This document shows, piece by piece, positions 15,631 to 24,203 of a stretch of 29,377 nt of DNA. Source of the DNA: an uncultured Candidatus Melainabacteria bacterium (lineage in GTDB: Bacteria > Cyanobacteriota > Vampirovibrionia > Gastranaerophilales > Gastranaerophilaceae). The translations under genes were made by a program, and so were the position numbers. The stretch lies in the NCBI GenBank assembly GCA_934757275.1, contig CAKVLN010000016.1:1-29377 (forward strand), written 5' to 3'. Position 1 is the first letter of the stretch, and each line of letters begins with the position of its first letter. The notes under the pieces are model-generated. The model was given only the letters and a program-made list of their open reading frames with translations, did no database searches and was not told the origin of the DNA.

Positions 15631-15981
15631 TTGCACAATTTAGATATGTTTAGTTTTGGAAAGTATACTAAAGATGGAGTAACTGGTTATAAACACTATT
15701 TTGGTTCAGTTGCTAATTATGCAAAAAGAACAATTGATTTAATACATGGCAAAGTAACCGTTGAAGGAGCAAAGGGCGATTTATATGGTCGTAACATCGA
15801 TTTGACAGTCAAAAATTCAGATATTAGTAAAATTGGTATAAATGGTGGAAAAGTTAAGCTTCAAAATGTAAAAGATAAAGGTTTAATTTACGATAATGCC
15901 ACTGAAATAAAAACAGATGGTAAAACCGTCGTTGATGCAGATACTAATTCTAAAGTTAAAATTAGTCAAAAAGCCAATTAG
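15631..15981 (+). CDS. Small beta-rich protein of unknown function, TTG start
   Basis: Not recognised. The frame is open from TTG 15607, but GTAGGAGG (15616-15623) lies inside it, exactly 7 nt before a second TTG at 15631, so the gene most likely starts there and gives 116 aa. From about residue 35 the sequence alternates short strands and Gly/Asn/Asp turns (KVTVEGAKGDLYGRNIDLTV, SDISKIGINGGKVKL, TEIKTDGKTVVDADTN), the look of a short right-handed beta-helix or bactofilin-like coil. No signal peptide or membrane span. The near-consensus ribosome site combined with a TTG codon is unusual. It ends in a strong terminator facing secF. Confidence 0.7.
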   Translation: MHNLDMFSFGKYTKDGVTGYKHYFGSVANYAKRTIDLIHGKVTVEGAKGDLYGRNIDLTVKNSDISKIGINGGKVKLQNVKDKGLIYDNATEIKTDGKTVVDADTNSKVKISQKAN

Positions 15982-16000
15982 CAACTTACAATGACTTCAA

Positions 16001-16036
16001 AATTAATGGTGCAAAGAATTGCACCATTAATTTTTT
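16001..16036. terminator. Bidirectional terminator, 14-bp stem
   Basis: AATTAATGGTGCAA (16001-16014), loop AGAA, TTGCACCATTAATT (16019-16032), then TTTT. Separates the small beta-rich gene from the convergent secF. Confidence 0.9.
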
Positions 16037-16041
16037 AAACG

Positions 16042-16992
16042 CTATGCTGCTACTTTTGCAGACTTCTTATTATCTTCCCAAACGTCAACAAGGGTTGAAC
16101 AGAAGAAAATGCTTGAATAAGTACCGATTGCGATACCTAAAATCATTGCAAGTACAAAATCTCTTGTTGTTACACCACCTAAGAAGTACAAAGCAAGCAA
16201 TGTTATCAAGGTTGTCAAAGAAGTGTTAATACTTCTTGCAAGAGTTTGATTGATACTAGCATTCATAATTTCGCCAAAAGTCATCTTCTTTGAATAGTAT
16301 TTCAAGTTTTCACGAACTCTGTCAAATACAACGATTGTATCGTGAACAGAGAAACCAATTACTGTCAAAAGTGCAGTTACAAACAAGGCATCAATTTGAA
16401 CATCATAAAACAAGCCCAAAATTGAGAACACACCGCATACAAACAAGGCGTCATGAACCAACCCCAAGATTGCTGCTAACGCATAATCGAATTGGAAACG
16501 GAAGGTCAAATAAGCAACGATACCAACCAATGCCAAAGATAATGCAATTAAAGAGTTCTTAAATAACTCCATACCCAAAGTTGGGCCAACTGAAGAAACT
16601 TGAACTAGTTCTGGTGAAGAAAATTCTTGAGAAATAATTCCTGTAATTTTATCTTGATCGGCAGAACCTTCTTCAATAAATTTTGTTCTTATAGAAAGAA
16701 TTGACTTCAAGTCTGTACTTTCTTGAGAATTAACATTGATAATTTGCAGATAAGGATTGTCAATTCCACCCTCTTCTAACTTAGTTCTAACATCAGAGAG
16801 TTTTGTGTTAGAAATATCTTCTTTCACTCCATATTGTAGAGTTGTTCCGCCTGTATAATCTATACCAACCTTTAAAGGCGTATGTGTTGGATAAGTAATT
16901 GTTGAATAAATCATTGACACAATCCCTGGTAGCAAAAGTACTGCAGACAGTGCCAAGAATATAAATCTATTTTTTACAATATCTAATTTCAT
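16042..16992 (-). CDS. secF: Protein translocase subunit SecF
   Basis: Inner-membrane partner of SecD that uses the proton-motive force to pull proteins out of the Sec channel. The N-terminal span (about 10-30) is followed by the conserved VGIDYTGGT (42-50), a periplasmic domain (about 51-135), SVGPTLG (134-140) and five spans containing GFSVHDTIVVFDRVREN (213-229), the SecF signature. 316 aa, normal size. The gene starts 14 nt after the secD stop with AAGGA upstream, so both are in one operon. Confidence 0.97.
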   Translation of the reverse strand: MKLDIVKNRFIFLALSAVLLLPGIVSMIYSTITYPTHTPLKVGIDYTGGTTLQYGVKEDISNTKLSDVRTKLEEGGIDNPYLQIINVNSQESTDLKSILSIRTKFIEEGSADQDKITGIISQEFSSPELVQVSSVGPTLGMELFKNSLIALSLALVGIVAYLTFRFQFDYALAAILGLVHDALFVCGVFSILGLFYDVQIDALFVTALLTVIGFSVHDTIVVFDRVRENLKYYSKKMTFGEIMNASINQTLARSINTSLTTLITLLALYFLGGVTTRDFVLAMILGIAIGTYSSIFFCSTLVDVWEDNKKSAKVAA

Positions 16993-17006
16993 TTGTTTAT
17001 CCTTTT

Positions 17007-18314
17007 TTAATCTAGTATTCCGAATTTTGCCTTTTCTCTTTTTGTTTCAACTGCTTGATAACCTTCGTTGATATCAGAAGCCTTCAAACCAAACAATGCT
17101 GGGTGTTGAAGTTTTCCTGTACCGAAGATTAAGTGCATAAAGTTTTTAGTAATTGTGATTGCACTGAACATTGAAACAATAACACCAACTGCAAGAGTTA
17201 ATGCAAAACCTTTAACAATACTTGTACCGCAGCAATATAGAATTGCGCAAGTAATAATTGTTGTCATGTTTGAGTCGAAAATACTTGTAAATGCTCTATC
17301 AAAACCAGAATTAATTGCAGTGAACAAAGTTCTACCAGCTCTTAATTCTTCCTTAGTTCTTTCAAAGATAAGAATATTTGCATCTACCGCCATACCTATA
17401 CTCAAGATGAAACCAGCAATACCCGCTAGAGTTAATGTAATTGGAATAGCTTTAAATAATGCAAACAACATTAAACCGTAAATAACAAGAGCTAAGTCAG
17501 CAATTAAACCAGGAGCTCTATAATAAGCTGCCATGAATAGCATTACAAAACCTAAACCAATAATACCTGCAATTTTTGACTTCGCAATACTATCAGCACC
17601 CAAAGTAGGTCCAACAGTGTTTTCTTCAATAATTTTTGCTGGAACTGGCAATGCACCAGCGTTTAATAAGTCAACTGTCTTTTTAGCTTCTTCATAAGCA
17701 AAACCGCTATCGCCACCAGAGATTTGTGCTCTACCGCCAGTAATTGGTTCTCTAATTACTGGTGCTGATTGCAATTCACCGTTAAAGAAGATTGCCATTT
17801 GCTGTCCAACTAGTTGTTTAGTCAAGTCTGCAAATTTCTTTGTGCCTTCACCATTAAACTCCAAGTCAACAACCCATTGACCATTTTGAGAATTTGTACT
17901 CAAGTTAGCTTTTGACAAATCTTTACCAGTAAGACCAGTTGCAACCCAATCCATTTCACCGTTATTAATAACTGGTTTTCTGAAATCAAGTTCAGCAGTT
18001 TCGCCTAAATATTCTTTTGCTTGATTTAAGTCTGAAACATCTGGAATTTCAATAACAAGTCTTTTGTCACCAGATCTTTGTACCACTGTTTCTGATACAC
18101 CAAGCTTGTTTACTCTGTTTTCAATTGCAAATTGCAAACTTGCCATCATGTCAGGCGTAATTTGTGCAATTGTGTCCGTTGTTTGAGCTTCAAGCACTAA
18201 TCTCGAACCTCCAACAAGGTCTAAACCAAGTTTTGTAGGCTTAACGCAAATTGTTATTATAGACGCAATAACAATTACGACAATCGCCCAAAACATAATC
18301 AGTTTGTTCTTCAT
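17007..18314 (-). CDS. secD: Protein translocase subunit SecD
   Basis: Larger half of the SecDF translocation motor. N-terminal span (about 7-24), LGLDLVGGSRLVLE (29-42), periplasmic P1 region (about 45-235), ENTVGPTLGADSI (231-243), then five spans. The proton-pathway Asp is D311 in IGMAVDANILIFER, equivalent to E. coli D519. At 435 aa it has the short P1 domain typical of many non-enteric bacteria. Ribosome site AGGAG 8 nt before the ATG. It follows dapA by 69 nt on the same strand; yajC is not present beside it. Confidence 0.97.
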   Translation of the reverse strand: MKNKLIMFWAIVVIVIASIITICVKPTKLGLDLVGGSRLVLEAQTTDTIAQITPDMMASLQFAIENRVNKLGVSETVVQRSGDKRLVIEIPDVSDLNQAKEYLGETAELDFRKPVINNGEMDWVATGLTGKDLSKANLSTNSQNGQWVVDLEFNGEGTKKFADLTKQLVGQQMAIFFNGELQSAPVIREPITGGRAQISGGDSGFAYEEAKKTVDLLNAGALPVPAKIIEENTVGPTLGADSIAKSKIAGIIGLGFVMLFMAAYYRAPGLIADLALVIYGLMLFALFKAIPITLTLAGIAGFILSIGMAVDANILIFERTKEELRAGRTLFTAINSGFDRAFTSIFDSNMTTIITCAILYCCGTSIVKGFALTLAVGVIVSMFSAITITKNFMHLIFGTGKLQHPALFGLKASDINEGYQAVETKREKAKFGILD

Positions 18315-18383
18315 CTATATGTACTCCTTTTTTATAATTATAATTTTATATCAAATATGAAAAACTAATTCCTGCCCAACTGT

Positions 18384-19262
18384 CTAGATTGAGTCTAACG
18401 TAAATATTAATTCTGTTTTTTCTGACTTTGTGAGTTCTACAAGAGGTTTTCTTACATATTCTTCAATTAAACCTTTGTAAGCAAGAGCAGCTTTTACAGG
18501 AACTGGATTTGGTGCCATAAACAACTTCTTGAAAATTGGATAAAGCTTTTGGTGCATATTTCTTGCAGTCATAGAATCACCCGTTTTAAAATTTCTAATC
18601 ATTGATTTAATTTCTTTACCAAAAAGATGTGACGCTACTGAAATAACACCATGCGCACCTACTGAAAGCATCGGCAAAGTCAAACTATCATCACCAGAAT
18701 AAATTGCAAAATCGTTTGGACAAGCCATTTTCAATTCTGTAATTGTATCCATATCACCAAAACTTTGTTTTAATGCAACAATATTTTGATACTTTCTTGC
18801 AAGAGTTTTTACAGTATCAACGCTCATATTAACGCCAGTTCTTGACGGAATATTATAAAGAATAATAGGTAAATCTACGGCCTCTGCAATTGCTGAAAAA
18901 TGTTCAATCATGCCAGCTTGTGAAGGTTTGTTATAATAAGGGACTACACTTAAAATCGCATCAGCTCCTTCTTTTTCAGCTTTTTTAGACATTTCTACTG
19001 CAGTCTGAGTAGAATTTGAACCACAACCCATAATCACTTTACCTTGTGAACCTACGGCTCTTTTTGCACTCAAAAGAATTTCGATTTCTTCTTCATGAGT
19101 TAAAGTTGGTGATTCGCCAGTTGTTCCAGTTACCAAAACGGCGTCAGAACCTGTATTAACCAACTGATAAGCCAAAGCCTCAACTTTATCGTAATCGACA
19201 TCTAGTTTTTCGTTAAAAGGTGTTACCATTGCCGTAATTACTTCGCCAGCATCATATCTCAT
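18384..19262 (-). CDS. dapA: 4-hydroxy-tetrahydrodipicolinate synthase
   Basis: First committed enzyme of lysine and diaminopimelate synthesis: condenses pyruvate with aspartate semialdehyde. TIM-barrel aldolase with GTTGESPTL (46-54), Tyr in LYNIPSRTG (Y136, R141) and the Schiff-base Lys K165 in VALKQ. The usual sequence after that Lys is EA/ES; here it is QS, a mild deviation. 292 aa, standard length. Good ribosome site (GAGGAG) 8-9 nt before the ATG. It sits between a two-span membrane protein and secDF, in a minus-strand run that may be one transcript from panC. Confidence 0.96.
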   Translation of the reverse strand: MRYDAGEVITAMVTPFNEKLDVDYDKVEALAYQLVNTGSDAVLVTGTTGESPTLTHEEEIEILLSAKRAVGSQGKVIMGCGSNSTQTAVEMSKKAEKEGADAILSVVPYYNKPSQAGMIEHFSAIAEAVDLPIILYNIPSRTGVNMSVDTVKTLARKYQNIVALKQSFGDMDTITELKMACPNDFAIYSGDDSLTLPMLSVGAHGVISVASHLFGKEIKSMIRNFKTGDSMTARNMHQKLYPIFKKLFMAPNPVPVKAALAYKGLIEEYVRKPLVELTKSEKTELIFTLDSI

Positions 19263-19309
19263 ATTTTACTCCTCATTATACTACTCTCTGATTTTTTAAT
19301 TAATAATGT

Positions 19310-20164
19310 TTATAATATTTCTTGAAACTCATGAACTTCTAAAGTCTTATCGCCATTTTGGAAAAGTCCTATTTGCGAAGTTTGATATCTGTGAGTTTCA
19401 TTATATTTGTATCTATAAGCCGTATCTGCAGCCATTGACACCGTACCAAAATGATTTAAGGTAGCCAACTTCTTCAATTGTTCCAAATCATTACCAGATT
19501 GAATACAAATTGCATAAGTTATTGGTGTATTAGAATGCAAAACTTTAAACAACACATCTAGTACAGTATCAATTTTGTCAAAATCACTGAAATTATATAA
19601 AAAACCGCCGTCTAAAATCATTGGTTTTACTGATGTTTTTTCAGAAATAAATTGGTTCATCAATTTGTTTTGTTCATCAATATTAACGTTCAATTCTGCA
19701 TGTGCATATTTCTTTTTCAATTTTGTTTTAATCAATACAGAATATTTTGTAATTTTCTTTTCTTGACGAGTAATATTTTCTTGCAAGCCTTTATTAAAAA
19801 TTGCTTCTTGAGTTTTCTTTGCAACGAAATGTGCACTCTTATATGCACCTTCTACAATATTTGAAAGCAAAATGCACAAATTCATCAAATATATTAAAGC
19901 AACCAAAATAATAATTGCACTAAAATATTTAAACTCAAAGGTTGCACCAAAGAAGTCAAAACTTACAGAATATATACTATTTGCAAGTTCTAACAAACCA
20001 TCTAAAAACGGTTTAATAAAACCAAGCCATGTCCAATCTGCATTTGTTAAGTTTTGCACCCAATAACATACCAACATCAAAATGCAAAACACAAATATAA
20101 TTTTCATTAAGTATAAGAAACTTTTTAAAAAATTAAAACAACTTAAAACAAATTTATGCACCAA
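19310..20164 (-). CDS. Two-span membrane protein with a C-terminal soluble domain
   Basis: Not confidently recognised. Two membrane segments (about 16-37 and 80-105) are followed by a basic helical linker (about 110-155) and a cytoplasmic alpha/beta domain (about 155-284). The order of strands and helices (ELNVNIDEQ, KPMILDGGFLY, ITYAICIQSG, HFGTVSMAADTAYRY, LEVHEFQEIL) faintly recalls a class III nucleotide cyclase fold in which the metal-binding Asp residues would be lost; this is only an impression. The frame begins directly after the panC stop codon with TTG (20164) or GTG (20161), and AGGGG at the end of panC serves as ribosome site, so translation is coupled to panC. Confidence 0.75.
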   Translation of the reverse strand: MVHKFVLSCFNFLKSFLYLMKIIFVFCILMLVCYWVQNLTNADWTWLGFIKPFLDGLLELANSIYSVSFDFFGATFEFKYFSAIIILVALIYLMNLCILLSNIVEGAYKSAHFVAKKTQEAIFNKGLQENITRQEKKITKYSVLIKTKLKKKYAHAELNVNIDEQNKLMNQFISEKTSVKPMILDGGFLYNFSDFDKIDTVLDVLFKVLHSNTPITYAICIQSGNDLEQLKKLATLNHFGTVSMAADTAYRYKYNETHRYQTSQIGLFQNGDKTLEVHEFQEIL

Positions 20165-21016
20165 TTATTCCCCTAAATAAATATTATCAATTAATCTTAC
20201 ATTCTCTACTCGACATGCAATTAATGCAATTGAGTCTTTATCTGCGTTTGCTTTTTCTTCCAAAGTATTTTTATCTAAGATTTCCAAATATTCCAAATCA
20301 TGTTTGTCCGTCAAATAACCATAAGCAGTTTCTTTTAAGGCAGAAACGTCTGTAATACCTTTTTGGTAGCAAGATTTGATATTCTTCAAAATTTGGCTCA
20401 AAACCAGCGCATCTTTTTTGCCTTGTTCCGTCAAATATTTGTTACGAGAACTTAGTGCCAAACCAGACTCTTCTCTAACAATCGGACATTGGACAATTTC
20501 GATTGGAACGTTCAAATCTTTAACCATTTTTTTTATGATAATAACCTGTTGCGCATCTTTTTGTCCAAAGAAACCATAATCTGGCTGAACAATATTAAAT
20601 AGTTTTAAAACTACGGTACAAACACCATCAAAGTGTCCTACTCTTGTTTTGCCACACAATTTATTAACATAGAAAAATGGAGGACAAACGTATGTCAAAG
20701 TATCGTTAGAAAGGCGATTACCTTCACCATACATTTCTTTTGGAGTTGGAGCAAAAACTAAATCAACACCAACTGAATTACATAACTCCATATCCTTTTC
20801 AAGAGTTCTTGGGTATTTATCAAAATCTTCTGACGGCCCAAATTGAATTGGGTTAACAAAAACTGAAACTACAACCTTGTCACAAGTTGCTTTTGCCTTT
20901 TTAATAAGGCTCAAATGACCTTCGTGCAAAGCTCCCATTGTTGGAACAATACCAACCTTCAAATCTTTCCATTCAGCTCTTTTCTTTTTTAACTCCTCTA
21001 TTGTATGTACTAACAT
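20165..21016 (-). CDS. panC: Pantothenate synthetase
   Basis: Joins pantoate and beta-alanine with ATP to make pantothenate, the precursor of coenzyme A. Nucleotidyltransferase motifs: PTMGALHEGHLSLI (25-38, with the HIGH-like HEGH at 31-34), VVSVFVNPIQFGP, QKDAQQ, and the KMSKS-like SSRNKYL. 283 aa, the usual length. Ribosome site GGGGAG before the ATG. No panB or panD is seen. It is the first gene of the minus-strand run leading to secF. Confidence 0.97.
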   Translation of the reverse strand: MLVHTIEELKKKRAEWKDLKVGIVPTMGALHEGHLSLIKKAKATCDKVVVSVFVNPIQFGPSEDFDKYPRTLEKDMELCNSVGVDLVFAPTPKEMYGEGNRLSNDTLTYVCPPFFYVNKLCGKTRVGHFDGVCTVVLKLFNIVQPDYGFFGQKDAQQVIIIKKMVKDLNVPIEIVQCPIVREESGLALSSRNKYLTEQGKKDALVLSQILKNIKSCYQKGITDVSALKETAYGYLTDKHDLEYLEILDKNTLEEKANADKDSIALIACRVENVRLIDNIYLGE

Positions 21017-21029
21017 TACACTCCCCTTT

Positions 21030-21082
21030 TGACACTGTCATATTTATGTAAATAATTATAGCACCACAAAAATTTGGTTCAA
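21030..21082 (-). promoter_or_regulatory. panC promoter and downstream operator-like palindrome
   Basis: On the minus strand: TTGAAC (21082-21077), 16-bp spacer ending TGC, TATAAT (21060-21055), an extended -10. The leader contains the perfect inverted repeat TGACA-C-TGTCA (21030-21040), placed where a repressor could act. Confidence 0.55.
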
Positions 21083-21174
21083 TGTTTTTGAGCAAGATGT
21101 AAATAAGCATCAACAACTTACTCAGCTTTTTCATGCTAAAATAAAATTATTCTTATTTAAAAGGAGCTTAAACA

Positions 21175-21918
21175 ATGAAAATTGCAGTAATTTCAGACAT
21201 TCATGGAAATATGGAAGCACTTGAAGCCGTTATGGCAGATATTTCAAAGCAACAATGCGATAAAATTTTTGTACTTGGTGATTATGCAATGGCAGGCCCA
21301 GAGCCTAATAGCACGGTTGAATATTTTATGGCAAGGAAAGACAATCCAATGTTTAAGCTCATTCAAGGCAACACTGATTTAATGATTGCCGATTATTCAG
21401 ATGAGTTGTATGGGAAACTTAAAGAAAAAGCCCCTGTAATGGCAGAAGCTTTAAAGAATGACGCACAAATACTTAACCCCGTTGAAAAGTATTTCTTGAA
21501 AAATCTTCCGATTCAACTAGAGGTTGTAGAAGGTGGCGTTAAGTTTTTGTTAGTACACGGTTCACCTAGAAGAAACAATGAGGATATTTTACCAGACACG
21601 CCAATTGAGCAAGTCGAAGAAATGCTTGTAAATGTTGATGCGGACATTGTGTTGTGCGGTCATACACATCTTCCTTGCGGTTTCCAAACTTCAAAGAAAA
21701 AAACAGTTGTAAACGTTGGTAGCGTTGGCCGCCCATTTACACCGGAGCCAAAATCTTGTTATCTAACGATTATTGTAAACAATGGCGAATGTTTATTTGA
21801 ACACCACTTTGTAGCTTATGATAAAGAAAGAGCAAGCGCAAAACTTAGAAAAAGAGAGTTTGAGGGTGCTGACAAATTAGCAGGCATGCTCCTAGACCCG
21901 AAAGTAAGGCATTTTTAA
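21175..21918 (+). CDS. YfcE/MJ0936-like metallophosphoesterase
   Basis: Calcineurin-like metallophosphoesterase, probably cytoplasmic and acting on a small phosphodiester or phosphomonoester. Metal-binding motifs in order: SDIHGN (7-12), GDYA (36-39), QGNTD (GNH-type, with His replaced by Thr), LVHGSPR, CGHTHLP. A C-terminal helical tail (about 205-247) is longer than in YfcE. The substrate cannot be read from the sequence. AAGGAG ribosome site. It ends 2 nt before ispE, so the two are co-transcribed, but no functional link is evident. Confidence 0.88.
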   Translation: MKIAVISDIHGNMEALEAVMADISKQQCDKIFVLGDYAMAGPEPNSTVEYFMARKDNPMFKLIQGNTDLMIADYSDELYGKLKEKAPVMAEALKNDAQILNPVEKYFLKNLPIQLEVVEGGVKFLLVHGSPRRNNEDILPDTPIEQVEEMLVNVDADIVLCGHTHLPCGFQTSKKKTVVNVGSVGRPFTPEPKSCYLTIIVNNGECLFEHHFVAYDKERASAKLRKREFEGADKLAGMLLDPKVRHF

Positions 21919-21920
21919 TT

Positions 21921-22790
21921 ATGAAAAAAATCAACGTAGCTTGCCCAGCAAAAATTAATTTGACATTAGAAGTTGTAAACAGACGCCCCGACGGCTTTCA
22001 CAACATAAAAAGTATCATGCAAACAGTAAGTTTGTACGATAATCTTACAATAAAAGCAGAAAAAGCTGACAAGCCTGAAATCTTTTTGACTGGAACAAGT
22101 GACGCAATTCCTTACAATGAAAAAAACCTTGTTTACAAAGCTGCAAAATTGTTTTTAGAAGAGAGTGGAATTTCTGCCAATATAGATATTGATATAGAAA
22201 AAAATATTCCAATTGCTGCAGGTTTAGCTGGTGGAAGTACAGACGCAGCAGGCACGCTTTGGGGTTTGAACAAAATTTTAGGTCAACCATTTGGTAAAAA
22301 AGATTTGCATAAATTATGTTCTATGTTAGGTTCCGATTTGAATGTCTGCCTAGAAGGCGGTACATTGCTTGCAACCTCAAGAGGTGAAATTATTGAAAAA
22401 ATTAATTGCGACGTAAATTACCCTGTAACTTTAATTAAACCAAAAAAACTCGGCATTTCAGCAAAGGAGGCTTACACAAAATATGCAGCAAAAGAAATTA
22501 AGCCTCAAAATAACATGACAGAAAAAATGATTAATGCCATAAATCACCAACAAGATATCAAGGAATTTTTGTATAATGACTTAGAATATGCGATTTTTGA
22601 TGATTACGCTGAATTGCAAGAAATAAAATCTAAGTTGCCAAATTCTATAATGTCAGGCTCTGGCTCGACTTATTTTGTGCTTGAAAATATAAATAGTCAT
22701 GCCTTTAGTGAAGATTTTCAAGTTATTCCAAATTTACAATTTGTAAGCCAAGGTGTTTACTCTAAACAAATGGAAAAACTGGCATATTAA
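21921..22790 (+). CDS. ispE: 4-diphosphocytidyl-2-C-methyl-D-erythritol kinase
   Basis: GHMP kinase of the MEP isoprenoid pathway: phosphorylates CDP-methylerythritol at C2. Motif 1 PAKINLTLEV (9-18, K11), substrate loop RRPDGFH (21-27), the ATP-binding glycine loop PIAAGLAGGSTDAA (97-110, catalytic D108) and motif 3 MSGSGSTYF near the end. 289 aa, normal. Together with ispH at 25651 it shows that this organism uses the MEP route. Confidence 0.96.
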   Translation: MKKINVACPAKINLTLEVVNRRPDGFHNIKSIMQTVSLYDNLTIKAEKADKPEIFLTGTSDAIPYNEKNLVYKAAKLFLEESGISANIDIDIEKNIPIAAGLAGGSTDAAGTLWGLNKILGQPFGKKDLHKLCSMLGSDLNVCLEGGTLLATSRGEIIEKINCDVNYPVTLIKPKKLGISAKEAYTKYAAKEIKPQNNMTEKMINAINHQQDIKEFLYNDLEYAIFDDYAELQEIKSKLPNSIMSGSGSTYFVLENINSHAFSEDFQVIPNLQFVSQGVYSKQMEKLAY

Positions 22791-22852
22791 ATATAACTTT
22801 AAATTAAATTAGAGCAAATTTTTACCCTTAAAAAACCATTTTTAAGCGAATG

Positions 22853-22905
22853 TTAAGAAATGTAAAATCGATAATAAAAGATTTTATTCTCTTAACATTT
22901 CTTAA
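22853..22905. repeat. 11-bp inverted repeat in the ispE-metalloprotease gap
   Basis: TTAAGAAATGT (22853-22863) and ACATTTCTTAA (22895-22905), enclosing TAAAA/TTTTA. It lies in the 289-bp gap 22791-23079, where no gene is seen. There is no T-run after it, so a regulatory site or hairpin is as likely as a terminator. Confidence 0.4.
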
Positions 22906-23079
22906 TCACATTTTAAAATCGACACAACATAACAATAGCAATACTTTCAGAGGTTTATAGACTCTTATTTATTAAGTTTTGTAACAAAGCAAACCCAAAC
23001 GTTAAAGTTTTGGCGAAAACAACCGTAGACACAAGTATCAAAGCTGTTGATTAGGAAAATAAATAGGAGTTGTGTCGTG

Positions 23080-23640
23080 ATGAAAAAAATAGTTTTAGTG
23101 TTATTCGCATTTTTATTCTTAGGAGTTAACCAAGCATTCGCTTACAGAGTTACAGATTTCTCAAGTGATGCAAAAATCGTTGAAGCAGTAAGAGTTTTGG
23201 AACAAGCTGGTGAAACAGATGTTTTAAGAAATCTTGAAAGAAGAGCAGTAAGAATCAAATTCAACAACCTTTCAATGGTATCTTACAATAGTGCAAACGC
23301 TTTTGCAGTAAGCACAACAAACGAATTTGGTACAAAAGTTATCTACATCAATTCAATTTACAGAAACGCACCTGCAGAACAAATCGCTTGCTTAATCGCA
23401 CACGAAAGCTGCCACACAGGTTATAGCGCAAACTTAGCAGAAGAAACAACTGCTACTCAAAAAGAAGCAGCTTGTTGGACAAGATTAAAATCAGCGTCTA
23501 AAGTTTATCCAGATTCAAAATTAACTAGAAGATTAGACAAATTGAGCGGTTTATACTTAGCATCTTCTTCAAACAACAATTTAGTTGAACAAAAAATCGC
23601 ATCAAGCAGTTTTTACAGAAGCCAATTAGGTTTGAACTAA
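23080..23640 (+). CDS. Exported protein with HExxH metalloprotease motif
   Basis: A clear Sec signal peptide (MKK, hydrophobic run, likely cleavage QAFA-YRV after residue 21) exports a mature protein of about 165 aa. It contains HESCH at 108-112 in LIAHESCHTGY, preceded by a beta-like strand (KVIYINS) and a helix (PAEQIACLIA) as in zincins; E129 in QKEAACW, 17 residues later, is a plausible third zinc ligand. Three Cys lie close to the site (C104, C111, C132). I do not recognise a named family. Start: ATG 23080; GTG 23077 is 7 nt from AGGAG and is possible, while TTG 23047 is too far out. Codons end in C more often than in the neighbours by eye, suggesting high expression. Monocistronic, with a terminator. 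Confidence 0.75.
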   Translation: MKKIVLVLFAFLFLGVNQAFAYRVTDFSSDAKIVEAVRVLEQAGETDVLRNLERRAVRIKFNNLSMVSYNSANAFAVSTTNEFGTKVIYINSIYRNAPAEQIACLIAHESCHTGYSANLAEETTATQKEAACWTRLKSASKVYPDSKLTRRLDKLSGLYLASSSNNNLVEQKIASSSFYRSQLGLN

Positions 23641-23672
23641 TTATAATTCACAGCTCCTATTTCCAAGTTTGT

Positions 23673-23702
23673 AAGAGGTTGACTCACAGTCAGCCTCTTT
23701 TA
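23673..23702 (+). terminator. Terminator of the HExxH gene
   Basis: AAGAGGTTGACT (23673-23684), loop CAC, AGTCAGCCTCTT (23688-23699), ending in TTTTAG; one G-U pair in a 12-bp stem. Confidence 0.82.
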
Positions 23703-23788
23703 GTATAAAATTTCAAACAAACTGCTTGCTATTTTAGTTTGTTTTTGTTTTAATAATCTTAACTATTGAAGTTTTGAAAATTTTATAT

Positions 23789-23872
23789 GCCGATGTGATG
23801 GAATTGGTAGACGTGCCAGACTCAAAATCTGGTGTAGGCAACTACGTGCCGGTTCGACCCCGGCCATCGGCA
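23789..23872 (+). tRNA. tRNA-Leu (anticodon CAA)
   Basis: Acceptor arms GCCGATG and CATCGGC, discriminator A, D-arm with GGAATTGGTAGAC, anticodon stem-loop CCAGA-CTCAAAA-TCTGG (anticodon CAA, reads UUG), long class II variable arm (TGTAGGCAACTACG) and T-arm GCCGG-TTCGACC-CCGGC. CCA not encoded. A T-run follows at once. Confidence 0.96.
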
Positions 23873-23897
23873 TTTTTACACTAGAGAACCCTATATT

Positions 23898-24203
23898 ATG
23901 AGAGTACAGAAAATAGACAACTTTTCACACAAGGTTAGTTTTTGTGCGCAAAAAAATAAAAGAAATCCTTTAAAATCAATGTCAGCACCTATGCAAGACG
24001 GGATAAGTACCGCTGGTGCGTGGTTTGGTTTTGGCGTAGTACTAGATTTCGTATCTAGAAAATGTCATTTTTTTAAATCACCGGTTAAAAACTCAATTGC
24101 CATGAATGGAGTAATCGGACTTGGCGCAGGCGCAATAACTTGCGCAAAAGACAAGTTTACCAAGTCAACCAATAACTCTAAAAATAGAATTAACGAGGAA
24201 TAA
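23898..24203 (+). CDS. Small membrane protein of unknown function (101 aa)
   Basis: Not recognised. N-terminus MRVQKIDNFSHKVSFCAQKN shares the I-x-x-I/F...F-x-A pattern seen at 28233. Two Gly-rich hydrophobic segments (about 35-52 and 67-85: STAGAWFGFGVVLDFV and NGVIGLGAGAITC) are probably membrane spans joined by a short basic loop; the tail is polar. No good ribosome site; it may be read on the tRNA-Leu transcript. The last 14 bp overlap the end of the convergent Cys-rich gene. Confidence 0.6.
   Translation: MRVQKIDNFSHKVSFCAQKNKRNPLKSMSAPMQDGISTAGAWFGFGVVLDFVSRKCHFFKSPVKNSIAMNGVIGLGAGAITCAKDKFTKSTNNSKNRINEE

Noticed and set aside
22850..22960. 36-codon frame and possible Pho-box-like CTTAA repeats before the HExxH gene
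   Set aside because: No ribosome site for the frame; the CTTAA units recur every 10 bp rather than the 11 bp expected of Pho boxes, in very AT-rich DNA.
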